Origin: Callaeas wilsoni
Taxonomy: Eukaryota; Chordata; Aves; Passeriformes; Callaeidae
Assembly (NCBI GenBank): GCA_013398955.1
Contig: VWPU01001264.1
Coordinates: 124,001-188,000 of the forward strand
Direction of reading: 5' to 3'
DNA: 64,000 bases
Under the pieces are notes generated by a model. The model had not been told where the DNA came from, did not search any database, and was given only the letters and a program-made list of their open reading frames with translations. Each line of letters starts with the position of its first letter. Position 1 is the stretch's first letter. The translations under genes and the position numbers were made by a program. This document shows positions 23,546 to 36,000 of this stretch, piece after piece.

Positions 23546-26500
23546 TTAAAGCTAAGTGGCATAAAAGCTTATACACGAGGAGGACTGTCTTTGTGTGGGA
23601 ACCAGACAGCATCTGGTTCTGATCTGGGATTAGATCTTTCCCCGCCTCTCGCTCTTGCCCCCTACCTCTCTATGCACCTTATTATGATTCTTGCAAGTTT
23701 TGGTAGTAAAATCCTAATCACTGAATAACTAAAAAATTTTATTTGAGAGTATTTGTATAGTGACTTGTCATTACTGTAACTTTTTATGTCTTCATGTAGT
23801 TAATTTAACCTTTTTGGGAGAGAGTTGGATGGCAGCATTCAGAAAATCAGTTGGTTTTCTTACTTCACCACTGGTTTGAATTGCTCTAATTGAAACCAGC
23901 ATTATTTTGTTTGATCCTGTAATTAAACAGTGTAATTTATATTAATCCATTAAATAATTTGGCTAATTGCTTTTACGCTGATTGTATCTTAGCCTTTTTT
24001 CTTTTAAATTAATATTGGAACCAAGTGGTTATCTGCTGAAAACCAATAAGCCACAAGTGAAGAAAAGATCTCTTTTACTTGTGGGGATTTTACTTTTAGT
24101 TTCTTTGATAAAACCTGTGTTACGATATAGACACAGAAGCCCTGATTCAGCCAGATGTTGAAGGATACCATTCCACTATTGCTCAGTAAACTTTGGGGCT
24201 TTCTTGACTCAGAGTCTAAATGATGAAAAGGCAGACTTTTGTTGGAAATGAAACCTTTACATCCCAGAGAGGGAAAAGATGGTCTCACAGCAGCAAAAGA
24301 AATTGGCTTTTTTCCCATTTCCATATCCATGGCCTTCAGAGTACAACCTTACTTAGGTGCTCATCCTAAGCCCCGTGTGCTCTCTGTGTGTGGCTGGAAA
24401 TGCTCACCACTTTCCAAGGAATGGCCCGAGGCAGTAGCAGCTGTAAACTGTGCTCAGATGGACGGGGTTTAGGTGACTAATGAAGTACAACAAACAATGC
24501 AGAGCAAACAGTCAGCTTTCCAATCTCTCTTTAAGTTGAAATCTATTTATATGCATTGAGATAACATTCATTCATAGGAATACATTTGCAGAGATCAGGT
24601 TGTGAACTATTGGAGAACCTGAAATGTTGGTTCTCTTGTGCTTCGAAAAAATCTGTTCCCAGTTCACATTCTTGGGTATAACTGGACTTGCTGAGGTTAA
24701 GATCACTGTGTAGGAATACCCAGGATGTGCATGCCCTAGTGAGAGGTTCAAAAGGGACTCGCCTGTTGAAGTGAACCCTTTGGTTTGTACTTGTGTCCCT
24801 AATTATTGCCTTGCCATATATAATTCAAACTGAGAACCTGCCTGACCATACAGGAAAGCACAAATCAAAATAAGCAATGGTGAGAAATAAAATGGACGAG
24901 AATGTATAAACTAATTTTCAGGATAAAATAATTTTCTTCTAGATGTGCCAGAGTTCAGATTTTTTTAGGAAGCTCACCTCTACCACTTGTCAGCAGCAGG
25001 CCTGTCAGGTTAAAAAGAGCAAAAACGTGACAAGAAGAATATTTGACAAAGGTAGGAGCAAAAAGCAGATGACTGAAGATATGCCCTTGACGTTTGCTGT
25101 GTGATGGTTGTTTTCCTCTCTCTGTTTTGTTTATTTTTGTTGTCATTTTGGACAGCCGCAGCCATGAGTGTGGTTTTGTACAGCGCAGCTCTCTCCCAGG
25201 TGTTGGCTTGCTGTGACCATGCCATGAGTAACATTTTGCCGTGTATCCATCCTTCCTGTGCTGAGTGGGTGAGATACCTTGGTGTTGGTGGAACGGGCAA
25301 TAGATTTGCTTCTGAGGGAGATCCTTCCAAATGATGTTGTTCTGCAGATGCTCAAACTTTCCCTTCTGAGGACAAACTTGTTTTTTTCCATCCATCTCAC
25401 TGATTAGCAGTCCCAGGTCTCTGTGGGCGTGTTCAGTGCTTTGCTCTGTTGCTGAGCTTGTCATTTCTAAGGCCCAGAACTGAAGGACTGCATGAGTTAA
25501 AATTGACCATGTATTTCATGGGTGTTTATTGCTGCTTTATGCCCTGCTGTCTGCTATCATAACATAGTTGAATCACACACATTGCAATTTTCCCACTTGT
25601 CACTGTTTTTCTCAAGCATTCTTATTCTGTGGATCTGGCCCAGGCAGACAGGCTTTCCCTTCCCATTCTTCTATACATTTAAAAAAAATTGTGTAGTTTC
25701 AATCTTATTTCTTGCAGTATTTCTGGTAAATTGTAGTTGGATTAGACTAATTTCTTATGGCCTCATTTTGTCTTTTTATTTCTGTATTCTAGCACTAATT
25801 ACTAGTGATGTGATTAATGTTCCACATACCTGGTAGCTTTGTTCTTTCTGGTTTTCAGATGATGTTAATTAATCCAACTTTGAAAAAATACTTGCAGTCC
25901 TGATCATGTGTCACATTTCTTATTCTTTCTGGAAACCAGAGTCTATATAAAAGCTGAGTAATTAAAGATATATTTATGCAACTATACTTGCAGAAACTTC
26001 CAGTCTAGGTATCACTGTCAGCAGCACCAACTGCATTTAAGAGGATGACTATAAGTAAGACTTTTTTACATTTATTTTATAAAGGATTAAAGCAAAGGCT
26101 ATATTATCATCTCAGTGTCTTTTCACAGTACTGTAGTGAGGGGTTATTCAGTTCAAAGGAACAAAACCCACACCATAAACCACAAAAAACTCTACTCTTG
26201 AAAAATGTCAGGTTTGTTCAGACACATTTTTTAAATGTCTAATAAATATATGAAGTTGTTTTGGGGTTTGCTGTATTGATAGCCCTCTGTGTAAAAGTAC
26301 TAAATTGCATTAAATTGCCATGGTTTTGTTGGTTTTAGACAGGGCGAGATCATCACATAGTAGAGATTTGAAGAAAATAAAAAAGCAAGAGCACTGGATG
26401 CAATACATGTAGGCACATCCCTTACTATGCTGCTGGAAGGTGATCGGATATGATGAGGATGGAGTTGTTCAGGAACACAGAGAAGAAAGAATAGCAGTTA

Positions 26501-29145
26501 CTTTCAGAACACTGGTTTATCTTGCAATGTCTGTTTTCTTTGCAGAATCACTAATGCTCGCTATTACTGGACTTGTTAAAGTGACTTTTAAATTGCTTTA
26601 CAGATATCGACTTGTGGATGCAATCTACCTTTGCACAATAGTCAATTGTCCATCCCAACTTAAACAAAACAAAAAACCAGAGTGCATTTCAAAGTATTTC
26701 AAGCAAACTCCTTCAAGGATTTTTAAGCATGTCCTTAGCTTTGCAATAATGTCACCCTTTAGACAAGGTTAGGGGTGATTTTTGCCTCAGAGAATGGCTA
26801 AAACCTTGGAAGATGAGAAAAGCTTTCCCCCACTCCCCTTCTAGATTATGGTAATACATGAGACAGCACCCAATTTTTATTGAACTTCATGTGTGTATAT
26901 ATCTCTACACACTTACGTAAATAAGTGTATACCTATAAATACACACAATTTGGAACAGGATCTAACAAGAATTTATACAGTTGAGTGCAAATCTTTTTCT
27001 CTACGTGTAATTCTGGTGTGGCAGCTGTCTCTCCACAGCTGGCTGGGTATCTGCCCTCTCTCCTCTCCCCAGCTGCTGGTATGGTCTCCCCAAACCCACC
27101 CAGTCGGGTTAGAAAAGGAGCAGATGGCAGTGCTTTTGTTCCCAGGTCACGGCGGGGTAACCTCGGAGTGCCCAGCCAGCAGAGCAGCCTGCACATCTGT
27201 GGGACAGTGTTCACTAACCCCTGTACCAAAAGTCATCACCGGAAAACAAGGTGGACTTCTGGTGGATTATGGTTCCATTTGTAACATTTCATATTTGCAG
27301 ACTTAATTCCCAGATTAAGATCTAATTAAAACTTCAGTGCTACTTATTCTGTAAATTAAGGTGGGCAAATGCTTTCCCTATATTGGTGTGACACTTTAAA
27401 AAACTTTGGCATGGAATATCGTTTCAAGAGAAGAGGCCTGGGTGTAAATGGCCTCATACATTTCTTACGTCCTATGCATTATTACAGTTCTGTATTTTTT
27501 GGCAGCAATATCCCAAGTGCTGTGACTGATATTTCAATGATGTTCTGACCCCCAGCCTACGAATATTAACCCAGATGAATGATTCTGATCAATCTTTCTC
27601 TAGCCTGAAGTTAGTTTCATTGTCTGTATCGACAGAGCTGATGTTAAGATCCTGCAGTGGACTCTCAACACCACTTATGGTATGAGTTGTTAAAGCTGAT
27701 GCCACTTGTTATAGAATCACTGTTGCTGTTATTTATTATTAATTCAGTGCTATTGTTGTTTGTGAGGCTTCGAAGAAAATACAGATCCCTGACCTTGAGG
27801 GGCCCCAATGTTGCTGATGAGGGAGCGTAGGAGAGGTGTCAAATGAGAGCCTGAAGTGAGGGGTGGGTGATGTTTGTGGGAAGGATGAGTGTGAATGTGG
27901 GTAAAGCACTGAGGAACATTTGGTTATATAAAGCTCATTTTGATAGGCCAGATTCTCAGCCTTGTTCATTAATTTGAGTGTTAGCCTGAGGGCCCTGTGA
28001 GGTTTTCTCTGCGCAGAGGAAGCTTCTCCTGGTGGGAAGCAGTGTGAGCCCAGGTGATCCCTCCTTTGGAGGGCACACAGGAGTGGTGATGGACGGTGCT
28101 GCCACCAGCCCTGCTGCTGAGATGGTGTCCTGGGGCAGTGGAAGCCTCAGGGTGGCACACAACGGTGATTGAGCTGCTGGCTGGCTCCAAGCACCCTCTC
28201 AAGAAGTTTGGGAATACCTCAGCTTTCCTCAGTCTTGTTCTGAAGCAAGTCTTTTGTCTAAGGGACAAAAGGCAACCCCCAGAAGAAGTTGCCACATCCC
28301 AGAGATAGTGACATTCCAACATCCTCTGAAGGCAAAGAGTAGAAACTCTTCTAATGAGGGGAACAAATATGCTGAACCAGACTTATGAACTGTAAAGCAC
28401 AGAGACTGGAAGCAGCCAGTTATGTAACTACTTGAAAAACAATTTTTCTCTATGCAGAAACTGAGAGAAAAACAGACTTTTGCTGTGAATATCCAAATAT
28501 CATATGTAGAGAATATTTTTCCCCATATTCTATGGCAGAGGCAAGATGCCTGGTGCAGGGAGGATTGGACCCTGTTTGTTGTGCTGCATCTTCAGTATCA
28601 GACACAGCAAATGGTTCAGGCACCCAGTCAGGTCCGTGGATGTCAATATAACAGCATGCATGTCCCTTGATCCACAGAAAACTCAAGATAATTTAACATA
28701 GTTTGGTCAAGACATAAGGGTAGAATTAGCTACAGTCTTGCTTCTATTTAGTGAATGCAAAATATTTAATAATTTAAATGTCGTTGTAGACTGGAAATCT
28801 GAAATTTCTCTTAAGGCAAAAAGGCAGATTTAAGATTTGGTTTAAGTATATTGAATTCCACCTTTACAGTTGTATTCATTCAGACCTGATTTTGACCCTA
28901 AATTAATCATAAGGGACTAAATTTAACTGAACATAAATGTACTTGTATATGCACGTATAGATAAAAAGGCACAAAAAGGTGCAGTTAGCATAGAAAATAA
29001 AATGCAGCTAATTATTGCAGATCTTTTTAAAGTATGTTTGCAAGTGATGTGTTTTCAAAACAAGCTAAACAATAATTCATCAGCTTGTGTACCACATGCT
29101 GGCTGATGAATAAAGTCAGGAATCAGGAAGCAAATGTAAATATGG
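23546..29145. other. Non-coding stretch holding the longest open frame
   Basis: The minus strand at 24955-25464 is open for 169 codons from an ATG. Other frames are open over the same bases on both strands and no domain is recognisable, so I do not call a gene. At about 24141-24215 'ccctgattcagcca' resembles one arm of a palindromic reptile-type repeat, but no matching second arm is clear. 'ggccagattctcagc' at about 27947-27960 is a similar lone arm. Confidence 0.55.
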
Positions 29146-29241
29146 GGTCTAATTCCCAACTGCCAAATTAGAAGTATTTTGTGCCCACTTTGCACAGGTG
29201 CAAGTGAAAACATAAGTTAAAAAACAGCTGGGAATCTGGTC
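29146..29241. repeat. Palindromic repeat with 'ccagattcccagctg'-type ends
   Basis: The left end (29146-29162) and the reverse complement of the right end (29225-29241) agree at 12 of 17 bases. Near the centre lies a second inverted repeat, TTGCA-CAGG-TGCAA. Ends resembling CCAGATTCCCAGCTG are, from memory, typical of short palindromic repeats common in reptile genomes. It is diverged and carries no coding capacity. The arms are seen; the family attribution is inference. Confidence 0.5.
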
Positions 29242-31469
29242 TCACAGTCTGTTGTACTGTTCAAATAATTGAATTCAAAGTGTGGTTACTGACTAACTAA
29301 AGCCTCTCCAACTGTATTGGTCCTCATTTCCCAACTCCAGGCCTGAGAGAAGAGAGAGAGAAGACCAGGCCATTTGAGAAGATTGTCGTTCAAGCTTATC
29401 CTTTCAATCAGAATCCACAGAAAAAAAAAAAAAAAAGCCAGTTTCTTTTATGGTGGCAGTTAATCTGTCAGGAGCAGATTCAAGTTTTGGCAAAGATCTG
29501 TGGTGAGATAAAATGAAAAAGCTGCCAAACAGCATTGTTAGCATGGGGAGGAGGAAGGGAGGGGAGCTGACACGACTTCCCCAAGGTAAATGCCAAGCAC
29601 ACCTACATCGTTTTCAATCAGGCCATGTAAAAACCAGGATATTTATAGCTGTAGTAAGTTTTAGTGCTCCTTTACCCTGGGGGCAGTGTGTTCATGGCAG
29701 AAATGGATTCATAATAGCTAATGCTAGTTTTGAGAACATTTTTATAGTTTACTTAAGTAAGTATAGCATAACATGCTAATAGCTTTTGAATAAAGCACAT
29801 CTAAACAGTTGGTTTGCAGTGCCATGTGATTTACAGCTTAGCACAGTATTCTTATAATTTCAGCTTCATACTTTGTTTGGAAATGCATTTCTTTCCTCTC
29901 TTGTCATTGCCCTCTGCATTTAAAATCTGGAAAGAATTTGGTGCCAATTTTAGGATGGTAACTCGATTAAGACACTATTTCTAATGAGATCAAAAAAGTC
30001 TTCAACCCTGTTTAGATGGCTGCAGCTGAGTGAAAATAGGTATTTATGGGTGTCATTGCCTTGGTGGCATGCTAAGTCAGGGTTTATCTGCTAAGTCAGA
30101 AACAACACGGGTTTAAGGGGAGATGTTAATAAATACGACTGTGAGCCTGCATCATATTCAGTACCTGCCTCACCTGACTGTAATTTTTATTCATGGGGTC
30201 TGGGACATAAACTACTAGAATAATACATAAAATTAAAGACTAGGTCAATGTACAATTTCTGCAGTGTCTTCACCCTCCTATCCCACCCTGTAATGCAGGA
30301 TCCCTGGAGCCACTCTGTTCTTGCCCTTTCCCTGTCTCTGGGGCGAAGCTGCTCCCAGACACCTGGATTAGCTGTGACAGTGCTGTTTGCTGCGAGGAGG
30401 AGCGCAGGAGGTTTTCCTTTCCAGGGTTTCCCCTTAGTAACCTGAACACTGCTCCTGTATTTGAGTCCAGGAAACTTTGTGCTGCCCAGAGCACAGTCTG
30501 GCTGGTGCTGCAGAGCCCGGTGGTGCCTGGTGAGGGGTGCTGAGCTTCCTGCTGCGCGATCCTGCCTCCTCCAGCCTCCATCTGTCTGTGCCAACTGTCA
30601 GCTCTGCTCCTTGCTGCCCACCCGGGGCTTTAGGGCACAGTCTGTTCTTTTGGGAGTGGAGCATTGGAAAGGACTGTCAGGGTTACCAAGACCACTGTGT
30701 TGTAACTGCTAGTGTTTGTGGAGATTTTTCCTGTGTAGATGACACCTGGTAAAATCCTTGGCCAGAATAATCCAGTGAGATTTATTAGTGAACACTACAT
30801 GGCCAATTTTGTGTTGCCATACTCTGACTCCACAGAGATTCCCTGGATTTCATCTGCAGTTTCAGTGTGAGCATGCAGAGCAGCATATTGGGTTACAGGG
30901 GTGTGCTTAGAACGTGTGTTTTAAGTGTCTCTCTTCTCACAAGCTTGCATAGTTATCCTCCATTGTTTTCGAAAGATCATAGTTCAGGTAGAGAAGTGTT
31001 TCAGAGGTTAAAAGTGTATCCTTAAGGAAGGGTGTCATTGGTATAGTCATGCACAGAGTGCATAGCTGACATAGCACTCTGCTCTCTGGCTGGGTAGCTT
31101 CTAATGAGATCTTTTGAAGATGTCAGCTGTTTGCATAAAATGTGAAGGAGATCTGGGATACCCAGAACGTTCAGCTTTTGTGTGTTTCTTAGCTCTGTTT
31201 TCTCTTCATAGTCTTCAATCTTTAGCCAGCGTTTTTCTCCCCTAGAACTGGTCAAGCTTGTTTAAGGGAAAATTAGGTTTTACTGTCTGTATTTCTAGTG
31301 AGTCTCAGACAGCTTGATCAGTTTTAATTACAGGAATGAGCTGGCTTGGTTGTAACCTGTTACTGGGTTTGTACCAGAGAGATAATCCCACCAAGATTTC
31401 CAGAATCTTTTGGGTATGGTAGCTGTGCAAAACATGGTCTACAAGGTAAAATAATGAAAAGGTTAGGAA
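29242..31469. other. Non-coding stretch with A16 run
   Basis: A 16-base A run lies at 29421-29436. About 30240-30720 is GC-richer, with overlapping open frames on both strands (up to 135 codons on the minus strand) and no recognisable protein. No gene is called. Confidence 0.6.
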
Positions 31470-31815
31470 AGGTTTTTCCTTGACCGTAGGAAAAAAGTTT
31501 CTACATCTAAGAACAAATAGTTCATGTCAGTGGAAACATTTGGGAGTTCATGCCCAGAAGAGATCACTTATAGTAGGGCACAGGTCAAGGATCAGTCCTG
31601 AGAGAATTTAGACAGTAAGAACCTTAAAGCAGGAACATGAAGTCAAGTGATAACACTTGCCAATGACACAATCTTGTGGGGAGCAGGTTAGCATGAGGTC
31701 AAAAGATGGTAAAATTCAAAATAACTGAAATAGACTAATAAAATGGGTAGATAAGTGACTTATGGAACCTAGTTTAGAGAAATTGAAGGCAGAGAGGTTC
31801 ACACGGCTACCTGGT
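31470..31815 (+). mobile_element. Decayed CR1-like LINE reverse-transcriptase fragment
   Basis: Translating three plus-strand frames in turn recovers, in order, landmarks of the non-LTR retrotransposon reverse transcriptase. E-E-I-T (31557-31568) corresponds to the residues before the GVPQGSVLGP block. G-Q-G-S-V-L (31583-31600) matches that block. T-L-A-N-D-T-I-L-W-G-A-G (31653-31688) stands for the catalytic F-A-D-D-T-K-L-G-G region, with the first catalytic Asp changed to Asn. N-R-L-I-K-W-V-D-K-stop-L-M-E (31729-31767) matches the following DLDRLEKWAD..LMKF segment. The spacing between landmarks fits CR1. Frame shifts and stop codons show it is dead. CR1 is the dominant LINE of birds and reptiles. 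An L2-like origin is the main alternative. Confidence 0.72.
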
Positions 31816-32399
31816 GTCCTGCACACAGGAATTTTCTCCCACCTATGGCAGCTGGGTCCTTTGTAAACTTGAGGTCTAAGGAGCAGACGCGGCTAGGCGA
31901 GTTTTATCTCCAGCCACACCAGGAGCAGTGAGTGGGAAATGCTGTTGTAAATCCCAAGTGGCTGCTCTCATGCATGCAAAGGCTTGTTGGGAAACATCTG
32001 GACACTTGGAAGAAGCTATTGAATTAGTTGCTAAGTAGAGACATCACTGTGAGTTTCTCACAGAAAATGCATTTTCAGTGGATAGAGATCCCTATTCCTC
32101 GAGCAGGATGTACTGCTCTGGAGAAGGGTATAGTAAATATCCTTTAATGTTATGGTAAAGAGCATTAAAGACCTAACACTGATGCACTTTGAAATATTTC
32201 TTAATGTGTTTTTAATGGCAGCTACACATAAATCCATTCACATTCCATCATTGCTCAGATTTTCTAATTACAAATTGACGGTTGATCTTGTGTTTTTAAT
32301 TTCAAAGCTGCTATCTGCTCTCTTTTTTTTTTTAAACTGCCATACAGTCAGATTGAGAAATTGAGTTGGCTAAGACTGCTGAGTAACCCCATGAACTAA
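31816..32399. other. Possible eroded continuation of the LINE, otherwise nothing
   Basis: The reverse-transcriptase similarity fades just after the EVxH-like stretch near 31800. I could not follow it into the C-terminal part or into a CR1 3' end, and the usual octamer-type tail (ATTCTATG repeats) is absent. No gene is seen. Confidence 0.45.
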
Positions 32400-33010
32400 T
32401 GAAGTAAACATTTGCAACCACTGTGACATGGAAATCATCCAGCTCTCCCTGGTGTACACCTGCAGAAACCTGTGATTCACCTCTGAGTCACTCTGCAAAT
32501 GTTAGCAGGGCAAAGCTGACAGCCATGTAGAGGGCTCATTCTGCTCCCAGTTCGCTCCTTCTCCCCTGGAATAATGACATTAATGATGCTTCCAAATGGC
32601 TCACGGGTTTGCAAAATGAGAGATCTCAAAATCCATGCGGCAGCTTGATTTCCTAATAGGATGCATTAAGTAGAACATTGCATGTTTTACAGGCTGAAGT
32701 TGATTAGAAAATAAGACTTAAAATATGTAGCTAAAGCGGTTAGAAAAATGGGTTTTTGAGGCTCAGATCAAAGCTTTACGGGAGGGTGATTAAATAAATA
32801 AAAAGTTTAAGCCTAACTGAGCAAATAATTGCACATCCTCTGAAAAGAACTGTTCACAGGGATTGATCAAATGTGAGTCACCCCAGGCACAGATGTCTTT
32901 CTAAGAATATTCCATTTAATTTTCTTAATGTACACCAAAAGCAGAGAGATACTGGTGCTGATCAGTGAATACTCTTGTTTGCATAAGGAAAGGCTCTTTA
33001 AAAATAATGG
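32400..33010. promoter_or_regulatory. Candidate conserved non-coding element
   Basis: This repeat-free stretch is dense in homeodomain-like words (ATTAATGA near 32580, ATTAAATAAATAAA near 32790, CAAATAATTGC near 32820). It has the even, non-low-complexity look of conserved vertebrate non-coding sequence. The call rests on texture only, because conservation cannot be measured from a single sequence. Confidence 0.25.
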
Positions 33011-36000
33011 AGAATGTAAAAAAATCCAAACCAAGTAAGCACCAAAAAAGTGATTCTGTTCCTGTTGTCTAACAGGGATAATTTCCTTTTTAGCAGTGAT
33101 TTACCCTACTTATTACAAGATGTGGGCTTGCTTTTCCTTGGTGTGTACTAGAAATCCACAGCACGTGTTCAAAGCTTAAAAGAAATGTAATTCTCATTGC
33201 AGACTTTGCTCTTAAGGGTCAATTTGTCCTTTCCTTTGGAAACATCAGCCTTGGAAGACTGGTAAGAATCTTAGAAGCAAAAAATAAATATAAAATTTCA
33301 TGAGGTTCTTAGAGTGCATGATTGTCTGCTTAGGTAAGGAATGGGGTTTGAGGACAAGGTATAACAGACTGGAGGTGAAGAGGAAGTCTGTAGAGGGGAA
33401 TCACGTTCCCTGGGGACAGATGTTTTGGAAAGCCTTTCCGCTTCCTCCCTTTGGCATTGTTTTTTGTTAATCCACCTCCAAACCCCTGTCCTCTGAAGGG
33501 TGTTCATAGAGGGAGGCTGCGTTAATGTTCCAGGTAACAGCCTGATAGTGAAATTCTGCCCTTCAAGATTTTGGCATGTGTTCTATTTATTGCAACAAAG
33601 CCAGAATTTCACCTTTGCTGTTTCTGAAGGAGAAAGAGTAATAGCAGGGAGCTTGGCTTCTTCATTTCTCAGACCTCCTTCTAACATAGGCAATGCTGAT
33701 GGAGTGAAGATGCGTAACAGCTAACAAACAAGTAAGACTTAACAAAAACGAGGTTATGAAAAAAAAACATCCTAAGATCCTTAGAAATGAGCTCTGTGCA
33801 CAATCCTGAGAGACACAGCACTCTCCTGTTAAAGGTGCCATACAGATGTTTGGTGTCTCATTGACTGGATTATATTCCTTATTCAAACACTTCTGTTTTG
33901 CTTTACTTTGCTCTTTGAGGACCAAGCTGTCAAAAAAGGGAAGCACAAAGGAAATGCAGGCTGCTCCTGTGTTCTCCTCTATCACACCCTTCACGTCTCT
34001 GCAGATTGCACTGGGCATCTTCTCACTGTTCCCAGCAAACTGACAGTGGTAGGACCGTAGTATCCCTTGGATGGTTAGAGTTGGTAATAAAATAATGACT
34101 ATTGAATTTCACTTTAATGAGTGCCTGGGAACCATGGCTAAATGTGCTTGTTCTTAATAACAGAGGATACCTGACCCTTTGTCTTAAGCTCTTTCATTTC
34201 GTGTAATGCCTAATTTCAGAAGGCAGCTGATGTTTTCTCACTGCTCCCTCCCTTCTCCCTTCCTCCTTCACCTTCATGTCAGGCATTCATGTACTTGCAT
34301 TTGGCATTAGCTGAAATCTGATCTGAGGGGGACAGTTCAGAAATTGCCTTGAAGTGCTGTGTAGGTTTTGGTGCATCCCTGGTATCCCTAGCATGATTGC
34401 CAGCTCTAGGATAACTGGCTAGGCCATGAGAACTGTGATTTGTGAGCACCTTTCATATATATTTCACAGCTAAGGTAGAAATATTCCTGGGATAATAAAG
34501 AAGTAATTTTGTAATTTGGACTTTGGGAGCCATTTGTGATATCCAGTACTGTTGAGAGGAGTTAAATAATGAAAAAAAATGGGAGTGAATTTCCCACTTA
34601 GTGGATTTCCAATCTTTGCATTCAGTTTGAATTACTTTCCTTGTCATTTGGTCCCTATGCTCATATTTAATGCCTGTCTATTTCCTCCTCTGACTTATAT
34701 TATCTATCTAAGTTCTGTTGCAATCTTGGGCTGGAGAACCAAAGGCTCTGTAGAAAGTGTGACTCTGTGTGGCAAAACCAATTTGCTCTGTGATTCAGAC
34801 CGAGGGGTACCTTCTCTTCTGTCAGTGGAGAAACTTTCCTTTATTCAACAGCAATTTGCTTTTATTGGTGATTAACACTGTCACTTGTGATGTGTCCTTA
34901 AAATTGTTGCTTTTCTATTCTCACCTTTGAAATTCTCTTTCACTTGGGTGATGTAAACCTTTGATGTGTGCTCATATAGAAGAGGGCTTCGTCTTATGTA
35001 CAGAGGGGTGAAGGGCGTGCAGCAGCTCAAGGTAGCTGCCTAGTAGTTTGGAAAATCAGACACATTATGTATCAGCAATTTCTCCTTGCAGCTGGGAAAT
35101 AAATTTATAGCTTGGTATTTCTAAAAGAAAAAATTACTAGTTCTGATTGAAGTGCTTAGCAGCATAGACAGTTAAAGTAAACATTTTTTATAGCCACACA
35201 CTTCCTTAATTTTCTTCTTTTATATTTTGAACTTCAGGAAAATGATATTTCCAAAAACGTGGAAGGATACAATTTTTTCTTTTATCTATTCAAATCAGCA
35301 CCTAGAAAATGCATGAAAAATAATAAACTGACATTCAGGAAATGGAAAAGAGCTAAATTCAGGTCATGTAGTAAGTGCTTATGTGCCTTGAGACAAGGCA
35401 GCTACTGGAAATGTATCAGAGGAAGATTATTGGGTTGTCACTCTACCTGTGAGGAAGAATCTCCCAACACCCCTTTTGGGTGTAAACTTGCTTTTGTGAA
35501 AGGGAAGGGTAGTTCTGATTGCCTTGAATCTGGTATAAACCACACATTTATGCAAAACATGCAAATTGAAATGTAAATCTATTTATTTTCTCTGTCATAC
35601 CTTCACTTTGTCTGTACCTCATGTCTAGCTTGCTCTAGATTTATACCTGTGCTACTGAGTTGAGGCAATAGATAGCATATAGATTTCAAACTTTATGAAG
35701 AATGTAGTGAAAGATGCTTTATTGAAGATCAGCTTGGGTTTTTGTTGTTGTAATTTTATATTTTTGGTTCATATTTGGAAGTGATGAATTGAGCATGGCA
35801 ATTAACTCAGTTTCAAGAGGATGCAACATTAACATGCTGTTGTCGCTTATTGATATAACAACTTTTGTTCAGAAGAGGCTTATTTCATTACTACCCTGGA
35901 CTGCAATATTTTTTTTTTTCCTACTAGATGAGAACTATTTTTTTGTGGGGAAGGTGTGTAAAATGCAGAGGAAATGGGGATTTAGCAGTGTCCAATCAGC

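Noticed and set aside
26440..26772. 110-codon plus-strand frame with a hydrophobic middle, hinting at a membrane protein
   Set aside because: No family match and no splice borders. Hydrophobic runs are common when T-rich DNA is translated.
30187..30594. 135-codon minus-strand frame in GC-richer sequence
   Set aside because: Other frames on both strands are open over the same bases, which points to GC composition rather than coding.
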